DNA from: Gemmatimonadetes bacterium 2013_60CM_65_52
GTDB lineage: Bacteria; Gemmatimonadota; Gemmatimonadetes; Gemmatimonadales; Gemmatimonadaceae
Reading direction: 5' to 3'
Length of the DNA: 64,000 nucleotides
Assembly (NCBI GenBank): GCA_002215645.1
Contig: NGFI01000002.1
Span: forward strand, 124,001 to 188,000
A model generated the notes under the pieces. It was not told where the DNA came from. It saw only the letters and a list, made by a program, of their open reading frames with translations, and did no database searches. This document shows positions 56,128-64,000 of this stretch, piece by piece. The position numbers and the translations under genes were made by a program. Positions within the stretch are counted from its first letter, which is position 1; every line of letters begins with the position of its first letter.

Positions 56128-56205
56128 AACGACATACCACACCACAGTCTCACCGCTCCACGACGACCGGAGCATCCACCACCGCCAGCGTTCCGTCGGT
56201 CATCA

Positions 56206-56278
56206 CAGGCCCGGAGGGAATCGAACCCCCAACCGCCGGTTTTGGAGACCGGTGCTCTACCAATTGAGCTACGGACCT
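56206..56278 (-). tRNA. tRNA-Trp(CCA)
   Basis: Acceptor AGGTCCG/CGGGCCT, discriminator G; anticodon loop CTCCAAA gives CCA. Confidence 0.93.
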
Positions 56279-56292
56279 AGACCAGCAAGAGG

Positions 56293-56367
56293 GGTGACTG
56301 ACGGGAATTGAACCCGCAACCCCCGGAGCCACAGTCCGGTGCTCTAACCAATTGAGCTACAGTCACC
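56293..56367 (-). tRNA. tRNA-His(GTG)
   Basis: Acceptor GTGACTG/CAGTCAC with the encoded extra 5' G opposite discriminator C, as expected for His; anticodon loop CTGTGGC gives GTG. First in the cluster, 133 bp after efp. Confidence 0.94.
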
Positions 56368-56499
56368 GTGGTCACCGCCTCGACGCCACTCCCGCGCCAA
56401 CTGAGCCGCGGAGAGCATTGAGTGTAACCAGCCGAACCAGCTGAATCAACCGCACTGCAACCGCCAAACAGCACCGACGACTTCCAATTTGCTACGCGA

Positions 56500-57066
56500 C
56501 TAGTCCTTGGCGCGCTCGATGTACTCGCCCGTCGTGGGATTCACGCGCACACGATCTCCCGTCGCAACGAACTCGGGCACGTTCACCGTGACGCCGTTCT
56601 CCAGCTTGGCCGGCTTGCTCGACGCCGTCTTCGTGGCGGTCTTCATCACCGGATTCGTCTCGACGATGGTCAGCGTGAGCGAATTCGGCAGCCGGACGCC
56701 GATGGGACGCCCGTCGTAGAACTCCGCCTGGATCTTCATGCCGGGCTGCATCCACGGCGCGTTGTCCCCCAGCGACTCCTCGTCCAACTCGATCTGATCG
56801 TAGTTGGTGGAGTTCATGAAGTGATACGTGCCGCCGGCGTCGTACATGTACTCGAGCTCGTGCGTCTCCATGTACGCCGGCTCGATGGAATCAGCCGCGC
56901 GGAACCGATGATCGAAGCTGGCGCCGGACTTGAGGCTCTTCAGCTTGGCCTGCACCATCGCGCGCAGGTTGCCCGGCGTGTGATGACGGAACTCGACGAC
57001 GCGGACCGGCTCGCCCTCGAAGACGATGACCATGCCGCGACGAATTTGTGTAGCGGGAACTGCCAT
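56500..57066 (-). CDS. efp: elongation factor P
   Basis: 188 aa from ATG 57066. Three-domain EF-P/KOW protein that relieves ribosome stalling at polyproline. Conserved blocks: IRRGMVIVFEGEPVRVVEF, YMYDAGGTYHFMNSTNYDQI, and C-terminal VKTATKTASSKPAKLENGV, VPEFVATGDRVRVNPTTGEY. In the domain I tip loop, aligned with E. coli (PGKGQAF), the sequence is PGNLRAM, so residue 34 is Asn instead of the modified Lys or Arg. Proline-rich proteins such as the one at 47919 are likely clients. Confidence 0.95.
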   Translation of the reverse strand: MAVPATQIRRGMVIVFEGEPVRVVEFRHHTPGNLRAMVQAKLKSLKSGASFDHRFRAADSIEPAYMETHELEYMYDAGGTYHFMNSTNYDQIELDEESLGDNAPWMQPGMKIQAEFYDGRPIGVRLPNSLTLTIVETNPVMKTATKTASSKPAKLENGVTVNVPEFVATGDRVRVNPTTGEYIERAKD

Positions 57067-57173
57067 GGTACAGCCACCCGATCTGAAATGATGATAGCAA
57101 ACGTAAAGTAGGACAGCCATTGAATTTAGCCGGACGCCGACGGACTGGCAATGGCCACCCACCAAACACCCGA

Positions 57174-57333
57174 CAGCAGTAGTGAAGATCAGTATCCGGG
57201 ACCCGGCACTCGGTAGGGGGGTATCCGGCACCACGACAGACGGCGGCGGGCCACTCGTAACGCCTTTTAACGCCTTTTACTCGCTACCGGGTACGGAGTA
57301 CAGGGTCCCGGGTACTGGTCTTCACTACTGCTG
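57174..57333. repeat. 160-bp element with 31-bp terminal inverted repeats
   Basis: Left arm 57174-57204 and right arm 57303-57333 are inverted copies with 2 mismatches in 31 (CAGCAGTAGTGAAGA... ends). The inside is CCGGGTAC-type repeats. The right arm contains the stop codon of the esterase gene. Related to the element at 61327-61503. Confidence 0.7.
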
Positions 57334-58047
57334 TTGATCGAGCTTGCGCAACAATGGCTCGAGTGTCCGCCAGACATTGTCCGTGACGATCCGCTCACCC
57401 ACCACGTTCGGATGGACGCCGTCCGACTGGTTGAGATCCGAGCGACCCGCGACGCCCTCGAGCAGGAACGGCATCAGCACCACGCCGTATTGCTGTGCCA
57501 GCGCGGGAAACATCGCGTGGAACGCGCGCGTATAGTCGCCACCGAGATTCGTCGGCGCCTCCATCTGCACCAACACCACCTTCGCCTCCGGACGTTCGGC
57601 GCGGATTCGCGCCAGAATCCGGCCGATCGTGGCCTTGCTGGCCTCAACGGATTGCCCGCGCAGCCCGTCATTCGCTCCCGTCTCCACCACGATCACCGCC
57701 GCAGGATGCTGAAGCACCCAATCCAGCCGCTGCAACAGACCCGCGGACGTTTCGCCACTCACACCCGCGTTGACCGCCTCGAATGGCAGCCGCGCGGCGT
57801 CGATTCGCCGCTGCACCTGCTGTGGATAGGCACTGTCCGCGTCGAGCCCGAGCCCAGCCGTGAGGGATGTGCCGAGGAACATGACGGTACGGCGCGTGCC
57901 AACGGGTGACGTGGCCACAGCGGTACCTTCCACTGCCCGAGGCGCGACGGCGGCACTGTCGCCCCCCGTTGCCGCGGATCGCTTTTCCCCGCTACAGGCT
58001 GACGACCACCAGGCCGCCAGCATCAGTGTCCACCCGAATCGTCTCAT
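57325..58047 (-). CDS. SGNH/TesA-like esterase lipoprotein
   Basis: 240 aa. Lipobox-like MLAAWWSSAC. SGNH blocks: MFLGTSLTAGLGL (GTSL in place of GDSL), VSGETSAGLLQRLDW, VVETGANDGLRG, and catalytic DGVHPN near the C-terminus. TesA (thioesterase I/arylesterase)-like; periplasmic esterase or lysophospholipase activity expected. Divergent from ybbA/ybbP homologues as in E. coli. Confidence 0.88.
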   Translation of the reverse strand: MRRFGWTLMLAAWWSSACSGEKRSAATGGDSAAVAPRAVEGTAVATSPVGTRRTVMFLGTSLTAGLGLDADSAYPQQVQRRIDAARLPFEAVNAGVSGETSAGLLQRLDWVLQHPAAVIVVETGANDGLRGQSVEASKATIGRILARIRAERPEAKVVLVQMEAPTNLGGDYTRAFHAMFPALAQQYGVVLMPFLLEGVAGRSDLNQSDGVHPNVVGERIVTDNVWRTLEPLLRKLDQQQ

Positions 58048-58747
58048 GCTCGAAGCCCGTCAGCTGACCAAGGAATACATAACCGGCGCGCACAAGCTCA
58101 CGGTGCTGCGCGACGTCAGCTTCCTCATTCCCGACGGAGCATTCGTCGCCATCGTCGGGCCCTCCGGAAGCGGCAAGACGACGCTGCTGGGGCTGCTCGC
58201 GGGGCTCGACGTCGCCACGCGCGGCACCGTGCTCCTCGACGGCGCCGACCTCTCGACACTGTCCGAAGACCGGCGCGCGCGGCTGCGCGGCGAGAAAGTT
58301 GGATTCGTGTTCCAGAGCTTTCAACTGATTCCGACGCTGACCGCACTCGAGAACGTGCAGGTTCCGCTCGAGCTCCGCGGCGACGACGGCGCGACCGAGC
58401 GCGCGCGCGACCTGTTGTCACGCGTCGGCCTTGGCGACCGCGAGCATCACTTTCCGAATCAGTTGTCGGGGGGCGAGCAGCAGCGCGTCGCCATCGCGCG
58501 CGCATTCAGCAACGCGCCGCGACTGCTCTTCGCCGACGAGCCGACCGGCAACCTCGACAGCGATACGGGCGCGCACATCTTCGAGCTGCTCGAGGGCCTC
58601 AATCACGAGGCGGGAACGACGGTGGTGCTCGTCACACACGACCTCTCGCTCGCGCATCGTGCGCAGCGCATCATCCGGCTCGCGGATGGCGCCGTAGTCA
58701 GCGATACGCCGGTGTCGGCCGCGCCGGCGACGGCGGACGCCACCTGA
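58046..58747 (+). CDS. ybbA: ABC transporter ATP-binding protein, YbbA-like
   Basis: 233 aa from ATG 58046. Walker [20 protein letters not shown]-loop [10 protein letters not shown], signature [15 protein letters not shown], Walker [12 protein letters not shown]-loop VLVTHD. LolD/MacB-type ATPase for a FtsX-like permease. Its ATG shares the CATG of the divergent tesA-like ATG. Stop overlaps the permease start (TGATG). Confidence 0.93.
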   Translation: MLEARQLTKEYITGAHKLTVLRDVSFLIPDGAFVAIVGPSGSGKTTLLGLLAGLDVATRGTVLLDGADLSTLSEDRRARLRGEKVGFVFQSFQLIPTLTALENVQVPLELRGDDGATERARDLLSRVGLGDREHHFPNQLSGGEQQRVAIARAFSNAPRLLFADEPTGNLDSDTGAHIFELLEGLNHEAGTTVVLVTHDLSLAHRAQRIIRLADGAVVSDTPVSAAPATADAT

Positions 58748-61302
58748 TGGGACAGCCGCAATTGTTCGCCCTCGCCTGGCGCGAGAGCCGCACGGCGCGC
58801 CGCCGACTGCTGCTCTACATGTCGAGCATCTCGCTCGGCGTCGGTGCACTCGTGGCCATCGATTCGTTCGCCAGCAACACCCAGCGTTCGGTCCGCGAGC
58901 AGGCGCGCGCGCTGCTCGGCGGAGACATCGCGCTGTCGTCGCGCTCGCCGTACCCGGCGGAGGTGACGAAGGGGCTCGACTCGCTTCGCCGAGAAGGCGT
59001 CGGCATCGCCGAGGTGACGAGCTTTACGTCAATGGCGTTGTCGCCGCGCACGGGATTCACGCGGCTCGCGCAAGTGGAAGCGGTGTCGCCCGGGTATCCG
59101 TTCTACGGCGAGATTCTCACGAAGCCGGCCGGTGCGTGGAGCCATCTCCACGAAGGGCGCTTTGCCTTTGTCGATCCCGCGCTCCTCGTGGCGCTCAACG
59201 CGAACATCGGAGACACCATCGCACTCGGGTTTGCGCGCTTCACCATCGCCGGAACGTTGTTGAGCGTGCCGGGCGACGTCAGCGTCGCGACCACGATCGG
59301 GCCGCGCATCTTCATTCCGCGAAAGTACCTCGATGAGACGTCGCTGCTGTTGTTCGGCAGCCGGTCCGAGCACCGCACGCTGCTCAAGCTCACGCCGGAG
59401 CTCCCGCCGTCGCGCTTCATCTACCGATTCAAGACGCGCCTCGAGAAAGCGCAGGTGCGTTTTCGCACGGCGGCGGAGACGGAATTCAATCTCACGCAGG
59501 CCATCGACCAGCTTCGCGACTTTCTGAGCGTCATCGGTCTCGTCGCGCTGCTGCTCGGGGGCATCGGAGTGGCGAGCGGGGTGAACGCGTTCGTCATGCG
59601 CAAGATCGACACGGTGGCCATTCTCCGTTGTCTCGGCGCCACGAGCGGTCAGGTGCTCACCGTGTATCTCCTTCAGGCCGTTGCAATGGGGCTCATCGGC
59701 GCGGCATTCGGCGGCGTCTTCGGCATTGCGTTGCAGCTCGGGCTTCCCCACGTGCTCGCCGACTTTCTTCCAGTGGACGTGCGTGTCTCGCTCGAGCCGT
59801 CGGCGCTGCTCACGGGAGTTCTCGTGGGTGTCTGGGTTGCGCTGGTGTTCGCGCTCAAGCCGCTGATCGCACTGCGCAACGTGAGTCCCCTGCAAACGCT
59901 GCGGCGGGAGTCGGACGCTGCGGCGCTGCGCGGCGCCCGCTTCGATCCGTTTCGCGTGGTGGTCGGCCTGCTGGTGGTGCTGAGCATCGCCGCCCTCGGC
60001 GTCGCGCGCGCGCAGGACGTGCAGCAAGGGCTTGGATTCGCAGCGGCAATTGGCGGAGCGGTGTCGCTGCTCTATGGCGCGGCCGCGCTTGTGAGCATGT
60101 CGGCGCGCCGAGTCGTGCGTCCTTCGTGGCCGTTCGTGGTGCGCCAGGGTGTGGCAAGCCTCTACCGGCCCGGTAATCAGACGCGCGCCGTGGTCCTCGC
60201 GCTCGGCTTCGGCGTGTTTCTCATGAGCACCGTGTATCAGGTGCAGAACAACCTTTTGCGCACCGTGTCGGTGAAGCTCGATGCGTCGCGCGCGAACGTG
60301 CTCTTCTTCGACGTGCAGGAGGATCAGGCGCGTCCGCTGGATTCGCTCATCCGTACGCGCGGCTATTCGATCGTGCAGCGCGCGCCGATCGTGCCCATGA
60401 AGATCGTCGCGATCAATTCTCTGGAGGGCACGCGTCTCCTGACCGGCGACTCCGCGGCACGCGGCGGGCGGCGTGAGGGGTGGGCGCTGCGGCGGGAGTT
60501 CCGGTCCACGTTCCGCGACTCGCTGATGCCGTCGGAGGTCGTGAAGGCGGGACGTTTTCACACGGGCGGGAGCCGCCCCGACCGCATGCCGGAAGTGTCG
60601 CTCGACGCGGACGTCGCGAAGAATCTGAAGGTACGGCTCGGCGACACCATCACGTGGGACGTGCAGGGAGTGCGCGTGGCCGTGCGGATCACGAGTCTGC
60701 GGGAGGTGAACTGGTCGCGATTCGAGCCGAACTTTTTTGCCGTGTTCGAGCGTCGCGCGCTCGAGAAGGCACCGAAACAGTTCGTGATTCTCGCGGACGT
60801 GCGGGGCGAGGGCGCGGTGGCGCGATTACAGCGCGACGCCGTGCAATTGTATCCGAACGTCGCCAGCCTGGACCTGACGCTCGTGCAGCAAACGATCGGC
60901 CGGGTGCTCGACAAAGTGACGGCCGCCATACGATTCATGGCGGCGCTGAGTCTCGCACTCGGCATTCCGGTGCTCTTCAGCGCGGTCAGCGCGACGCGAC
61001 GCGAGCGGCTGCGCGAGGGCGTGCTGCTCAAGGTGCTCGGGGCCACGAAGCGACAGGTGGGCCGAGTGATGTTCGCGGAATATCTGTTATTGGGTGGCCT
61101 GGGGAGCCTGGCCGGCGTGCTGCTCAGCGTGGCGAGCGCATGGGCGCTCATGCACTACATCTTCAAGCAGCCGTTCGTCCCCGCACTGCTTCCGGCAACA
61201 CTCGTGGCACTGGTGATGATCGCCATCTCGGTGTCCATCGGCATGCTCACCGGACAGGAGGTGTTCCGAGAGACACCGACGGCGGCACTCAGGGAGGCGT
61301 GA
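58747..61302 (+). CDS. ybbP: FtsX-like ABC transporter permease, YbbP-like
   Basis: 851 aa with two FtsX-type permease units: N-terminal RRLLLYMSSISLGVGALVAI helix and periplasmic domain, FLSVIGLVALLLGGIGVASG, VTVYLLQAVAMGLIGAAFGG-type helices, then VLALGFGVFLMSTVYQ and a C-terminal four-helix end (FMAALSLALGIPVLFSAVSA, LLGGLGSLAGVLLSVASA). Eight or more membrane helices. Partner of YbbA; the role in lipid or lipoprotein handling is by analogy only. Confidence 0.92.
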   Translation: MGQPQLFALAWRESRTARRRLLLYMSSISLGVGALVAIDSFASNTQRSVREQARALLGGDIALSSRSPYPAEVTKGLDSLRREGVGIAEVTSFTSMALSPRTGFTRLAQVEAVSPGYPFYGEILTKPAGAWSHLHEGRFAFVDPALLVALNANIGDTIALGFARFTIAGTLLSVPGDVSVATTIGPRIFIPRKYLDETSLLLFGSRSEHRTLLKLTPELPPSRFIYRFKTRLEKAQVRFRTAAETEFNLTQAIDQLRDFLSVIGLVALLLGGIGVASGVNAFVMRKIDTVAILRCLGATSGQVLTVYLLQAVAMGLIGAAFGGVFGIALQLGLPHVLADFLPVDVRVSLEPSALLTGVLVGVWVALVFALKPLIALRNVSPLQTLRRESDAAALRGARFDPFRVVVGLLVVLSIAALGVARAQDVQQGLGFAAAIGGAVSLLYGAAALVSMSARRVVRPSWPFVVRQGVASLYRPGNQTRAVVLALGFGVFLMSTVYQVQNNLLRTVSVKLDASRANVLFFDVQEDQARPLDSLIRTRGYSIVQRAPIVPMKIVAINSLEGTRLLTGDSAARGGRREGWALRREFRSTFRDSLMPSEVVKAGRFHTGGSRPDRMPEVSLDADVAKNLKVRLGDTITWDVQGVRVAVRITSLREVNWSRFEPNFFAVFERRALEKAPKQFVILADVRGEGAVARLQRDAVQLYPNVASLDLTLVQQTIGRVLDKVTAAIRFMAALSLALGIPVLFSAVSATRRERLREGVLLKVLGATKRQVGRVMFAEYLLLGGLGSLAGVLLSVASAWALMHYIFKQPFVPALLPATLVALVMIAISVSIGMLTGQEVFRETPTAALREA

Positions 61303-61326
61303 TATTCGGAGAGCAGTTGCGAGGAC

Positions 61327-61503
61327 CAGTAGTGAAGACCAGTACTCTGTACCCTGCACTCGGTAAAACAACGTATCCGGTAGCAACACGGACGCGGCTG
61401 CAACGCGGGAATATCATGCCGAACGACGAAGGTCGCCTTACTGCGTACGCATTCGTACAGGATGCCGGATACCGGGTACTGGGGTTCCCTCCGGATACTG
61501 CTG
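61327..61503. repeat. second, diverged copy of the TIR-bearing element
   Basis: Starts CAGTAGTGAAGACCAGTACTC and ends ...CCGGATACTGCTG, matching the ends of the 57174 element; the inner part is diverged and longer. The two copies bracket the tesA-ybbA-ybbP unit. Confidence 0.55.
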
Positions 61504-61517
61504 TTGCGTCGTCTTGA

Positions 61518-61637
61518 CTACTCGACGACGATTGGCGCCGAGCTGGGCTGCGAGCTGACGTGTGCCGCGCAGGCGAGAAAGAGCCCGGTCGTGAACGCCA
61601 GAATCAGACGCTGCACGGTAGGTGAGAGCTTCGGCAT
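61518..61637 (-). CDS. possible 39-aa secreted peptide or lipoprotein
   Basis: ATG 61637 to TAG 61518. Starts MPKLSPTVQRLILAF and has a lipobox-like TTGLFLACAAH, then SSQPSSAPIVVE. Coding-like third positions, but so short that the call is tentative. No ribosome site is clear. Confidence 0.35.
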   Translation of the reverse strand: MPKLSPTVQRLILAFTTGLFLACAAHVSSQPSSAPIVVE

Positions 61638-61761
61638 GTGAGACACACGACAGACGGAGGGATCGGCGTCACGACCATCGTACGCCGTTATGGAAAAGAC
61701 GACGCGATGGACGCGGCCGTCACGACAGATTACACCGACCGTGTGGAGCCGTTCCAGCGCC

Positions 61762-62145
61762 TTACGCGCGTTCTTCTCTCGCCACGGCGATCCACTTCTT
61801 CATCGCCTTCAGCAAGAGCGTCTCGTCCACGATCGGCTTTGTGATGTAGTCATTGAAGCCCGCGGCGAGATACCTCTCGCGGTCACCCGACATGGCGTGC
61901 GCGGTGAGCGCGATGACGGGCAGCTTCTTCAACCGCTCGTCGGCACGAATGCGGGCAAGAATCTCGTTGCCGTCCATTCCCGGGAGCGAGATATCGAGAA
62001 GCACGAGGTCCGGAGGAGCGGCAGCGAGGCCCTCGAGCGCATCCACACCATTGACGTATTCGACCACGTCGTACAGGCCATCGAGTATCGCCTGTAACAG
62101 CAACCGGTTGTCCGGGTTGTCCTCGACGACCGCCACCTTGTCCAT
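61762..62145 (-). CDS. stand-alone receiver domain (CheY-like)
   Basis: 127 aa. Acidic pair in VAVVEDNPDNRLLLQAI, phospho-acceptor Asp in LVLLDISLPGMDGNE, Thr/Ala in VIALTAHAMSG, Lys in DYITKPIVDE. DivK-type. Its ATG overlaps the Hpt stop (TGATG), so the two are produced together. Confidence 0.92.
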   Translation of the reverse strand: MDKVAVVEDNPDNRLLLQAILDGLYDVVEYVNGVDALEGLAAAPPDLVLLDISLPGMDGNEILARIRADERLKKLPVIALTAHAMSGDRERYLAAGFNDYITKPIVDETLLLKAMKKWIAVAREERA

Positions 62146-62534
62146 CACGCCTCCGCGTTTCGCGCGTCCTCGAGCCAGCGTCGCACCCGCGAGTATTCAT
62201 CGTCCAGCGCGCGCATGATCTCCGGCGCTCCCTCCGCGGAGCCTTGACGCGCGCGGCCCTCGCCGGCGGAGCAGAGCCGCTGCATGCGCAGCGCGCCAAG
62301 CTGCCCGGAGCTCGACTTGAGGGAATGCAGCGCCATTTCGACGGACTTGGCGTCACCTGCGCCGATGCCCGCACGCGCCGCGTCCAGACGCTGGGGCGTC
62401 GTCTCGAGGAAAATGGACACCATCTCTCTGAGCAGCTTGCCGCCGCCGAAGCGTCTCAGGCGGTCGAGTGACGCCTGGTCCATCGCCGGGAGATGCACGT
62501 CATCGGAGTTGATGAAACTGTTCGAGTCGATCAT
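62145..62534 (-). CDS. Hpt-domain phosphotransfer protein
   Basis: 129 aa from ATG 62534; upstream in-frame sequence to 62837 lies over the neighbouring gene's end and is rejected. Phospho-acceptor His in EMALHSLKSSSGQLGALRMQ (motif H-x-L-K-x-x-S). No kinase gene is adjacent, so it relays from a hybrid kinase elsewhere to the receiver downstream. Confidence 0.88.
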   Translation of the reverse strand: MIDSNSFINSDDVHLPAMDQASLDRLRRFGGGKLLREMVSIFLETTPQRLDAARAGIGAGDAKSVEMALHSLKSSSGQLGALRMQRLCSAGEGRARQGSAEGAPEIMRALDDEYSRVRRWLEDARNAEA

Positions 62535-62583
62535 GCGCGATAACCATGCACCATCGGGCAATTCAGGTTGGGCACAAACGGGA

Positions 62584-63837
62584 TCAGGACGACGGGGCGA
62601 GAACCGGAACGGGGAGGCTCTGCCTGTCACGAGTAAATCCATCGCCGAGCTGACCTTCGGAGCCGAGTCCCCAACAGAGTATCGACGTGTCGGTGCTGAT
62701 TCCGCACGTGTGGTTTCCGGGGCCGGTGGTAATGGCGGAAAACTGGAGCTGCCCGAACACACCGATGGGCCGGCTGCTGCATTCGAGGGCGGCGGGACCG
62801 CAGTGCTCACCGGGACGGGGCACTCCGAGCTGACCAAAGCTGTTGTTGCCCCAGCAGAGCGCCGCGCCGGTGACGGCGAGGCCGCAGGTCTGGATGATTC
62901 CAGCCGTCACGGCGCTGAAGCTCTGTGTCGAGTGCACGGGCGTCGGCGTCATCGTCCCCTCCAACGACTCGAGACCGAGCTGAGCGAATCCGTTCGCCTC
63001 CCAACAATGCGTGGCGCCGCTACGCGTCACAGCGCAAATGGAAGATGACGCCACCGACACGTCAGTGACATCGATGATGCCGTCGATGCGATGCGGTGTC
63101 GAGCGCGTGTGGAAATAGTCGAACCCGCCGGAGGACGATTCCCACTCCGAGCCCCAGCACCAGAGCGTCGCGTCGATGGCGATGGCACAGCTTCGCAGGC
63201 GGCCCGACCGTACGCGAATGAACTTCTGGCTCGTCGCGATGGGCGCCGGAATGACGCTGGACGCCGTGTCTCCGCGCCCGAGCGCGCCCAGCGTTCCCTC
63301 ACCCCAGCAATACACGATGCCATTGGTGCGCACGGCACAGGTGTGCGTCACGCCCGCACCGACGTCGAGAAAGCGCGCGTCCGGAAGGACTGCGGACGGC
63401 CGAGGCACAAATACCTCACGCTCGACGCCGAGCTGGAACTGGACGTTCTCGCCCCAACAATAGAGTGCCCGGTCCACCGTAATGGCGCAGGTGTGGCGCT
63501 GTCCGGCGCTGACCGTGGCGAACCGCAGCGTCGAGGCGACCGCACGCGGCCCCGCTTCGCAGGGCGTCGCGCGGCGCGTGCAGAGACCGCGAGAAGTACC
63601 CACACCGAGCTGGCCGCTGGCATTGCCGCCCCAGCAATAGAGGCCGCCGCCGAGGCGAACGCCGCAGGTGTGCGCGGCGCCCGCGCTCACGGCAACCCAT
63701 CCACGGGACGTGACCGGGGGAATGATGGGCCGGTCCGCGTATACGAGCACCGTAGGCGCGGTTGGGCGCTCGCAGCCGCCCATCAGTACCACGCCCGCAA
63801 GGCCGGCGAAGCGCGCGATTCTCGACTGGGCATGCAT
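62584..63837 (-). CDS. RCC1-repeat lipoprotein
   Basis: 417 aa from ATG 63837; a start at 63873 is less likely because the lipobox (AGLAGVVLMGGC) would be deep. Seven RCC1-like blades with the recurring pattern HTCGVRLGGGLYCWGGNASG, GQLG. Secreted beta-propeller, probably outer membrane or periplasm. Such families are expanded in Gemmatimonadota. Function unknown. Confidence 0.88.
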   Translation of the reverse strand: MHAQSRIARFAGLAGVVLMGGCERPTAPTVLVYADRPIIPPVTSRGWVAVSAGAAHTCGVRLGGGLYCWGGNASGQLGVGTSRGLCTRRATPCEAGPRAVASTLRFATVSAGQRHTCAITVDRALYCWGENVQFQLGVEREVFVPRPSAVLPDARFLDVGAGVTHTCAVRTNGIVYCWGEGTLGALGRGDTASSVIPAPIATSQKFIRVRSGRLRSCAIAIDATLWCWGSEWESSSGGFDYFHTRSTPHRIDGIIDVTDVSVASSSICAVTRSGATHCWEANGFAQLGLESLEGTMTPTPVHSTQSFSAVTAGIIQTCGLAVTGAALCWGNNSFGQLGVPRPGEHCGPAALECSSRPIGVFGQLQFSAITTGPGNHTCGISTDTSILCWGLGSEGQLGDGFTRDRQSLPVPVLAPSS

Positions 63838-63878
63838 CCGGCAGTAGGCTATACGAGAACCCCGACGGCGCAACCGGC

Positions 63879-63986
63879 GTGAGTGAAGATCAGAAACAAA
63901 CCGCCCGCGACATTCGCGTGGCCATCGTTTTCGGCATCGTCGCGGCGACGATCGAGCTCGGCGTGCTGCTCTACTTTTTTCGCTAG
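63879..63986 (+). CDS. small single-helix membrane protein
   Basis: 35 aa from GTG 63879. Hydrophilic N-terminus (SEDQKQTARDIR) then one hydrophobic helix (VAIVFGIVAATIELGVLLYF) and a terminal Arg. The divergent RCC1 gene is adjacent. Tentative because of its size. Confidence 0.4.
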   Translation: MSEDQKQTARDIRVAIVFGIVAATIELGVLLYFFR

Positions 63987-64000
63987 CGCGGCCAGATGCA

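Overview
The window is high-GC DNA from what looks like a soil or environmental Gemmatimonadota bacterium. This placement is an inference. It rests on gene style: a Ser/Thr kinase fused to a TolB-like domain and TPRs, RCC1-type and Ig-like lipoproteins, type III glutamine synthetase beside an amt-glnK-porin operon, an imuA-imuB-dnaE2 cassette and an ECF42-type sigma factor. Most of it is chromosomal, dense and arranged in short operons whose start and stop codons often overlap (ATGA or TGATG).

Layout. 0-3 kb: xanthine-dehydrogenase-type FAD subunit (5' end outside the window) and molybdopterin subunit. 3-4 kb: Phd/VapC-type toxin-antitoxin pair. 4-9.5 kb: GH30 glycosidase, a PadR / YCII / ECF42 sigma operon, and a secreted beta-propeller lipoprotein. 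9.5-10.4 kb: a small two-gene operon that may be an undescribed toxin-antitoxin module. 10.5-15.9 kb: mutasome imuA-imuB-dnaE2. 16-17 kb: TacA/TacT-like pair. 17-18.7 kb: ArsR-SRPBCC-VOC-DUF1801 operon. 18.8-24.8 kb: nitrogen block (glnN converging on porin-glnK-amt). 25-30.7 kb: SDR, two metallo-beta-lactamase-fold hydrolases, and other hydrolases. 30.7-36.4 kb: RND efflux operon with a frameshifted pump gene. 36.5-41.6 kb: NarL-type two-component pair and Ser/Thr kinase. 41.7-42.7 kb: HxlR regulator divergent from a membrane protein.

The most interesting region is 42.76-47.82 kb. A 45-bp copy of the 3' part of tRNA-Gly(CCC) lies at 42757 and the intact tRNA gene at 47778, in the same orientation. 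This is the signature of an element integrated into a tRNA 3' end. Between them are an IS5-type transposase fragment, a leftward three-gene operon for a ubiquitin-like protein, a Prok-E2_E-type E2-like protein and a JAB-peptidase/E1 fusion, and a divergent XRE repressor plus ImmA/IrrE-type metalloprotease pair. Two matching 17-bp sites sit in the shared promoter region. No integrase gene was found. The system appears to be a mobile bacterial ubiquitin-like conjugation cassette under an XRE/ImmA switch. Neither the E1 nor the E2 shows an obvious catalytic cysteine.

47.9-64 kb: a 2289-residue Ig-like-repeat lipoprotein coupled to a small secreted protein, a seven-tRNA cluster, efp with an Asn at the tip position, the tesA/ybbA/ybbP arrangement, an Hpt/receiver pair and an RCC1-repeat lipoprotein. 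Two families of dispersed intergenic repeats occur: an 80-bp element with a 22-bp palindrome (29.8 and 36.4 kb), and a 160-180 bp element with terminal inverted repeats (57.2 and 61.3 kb).
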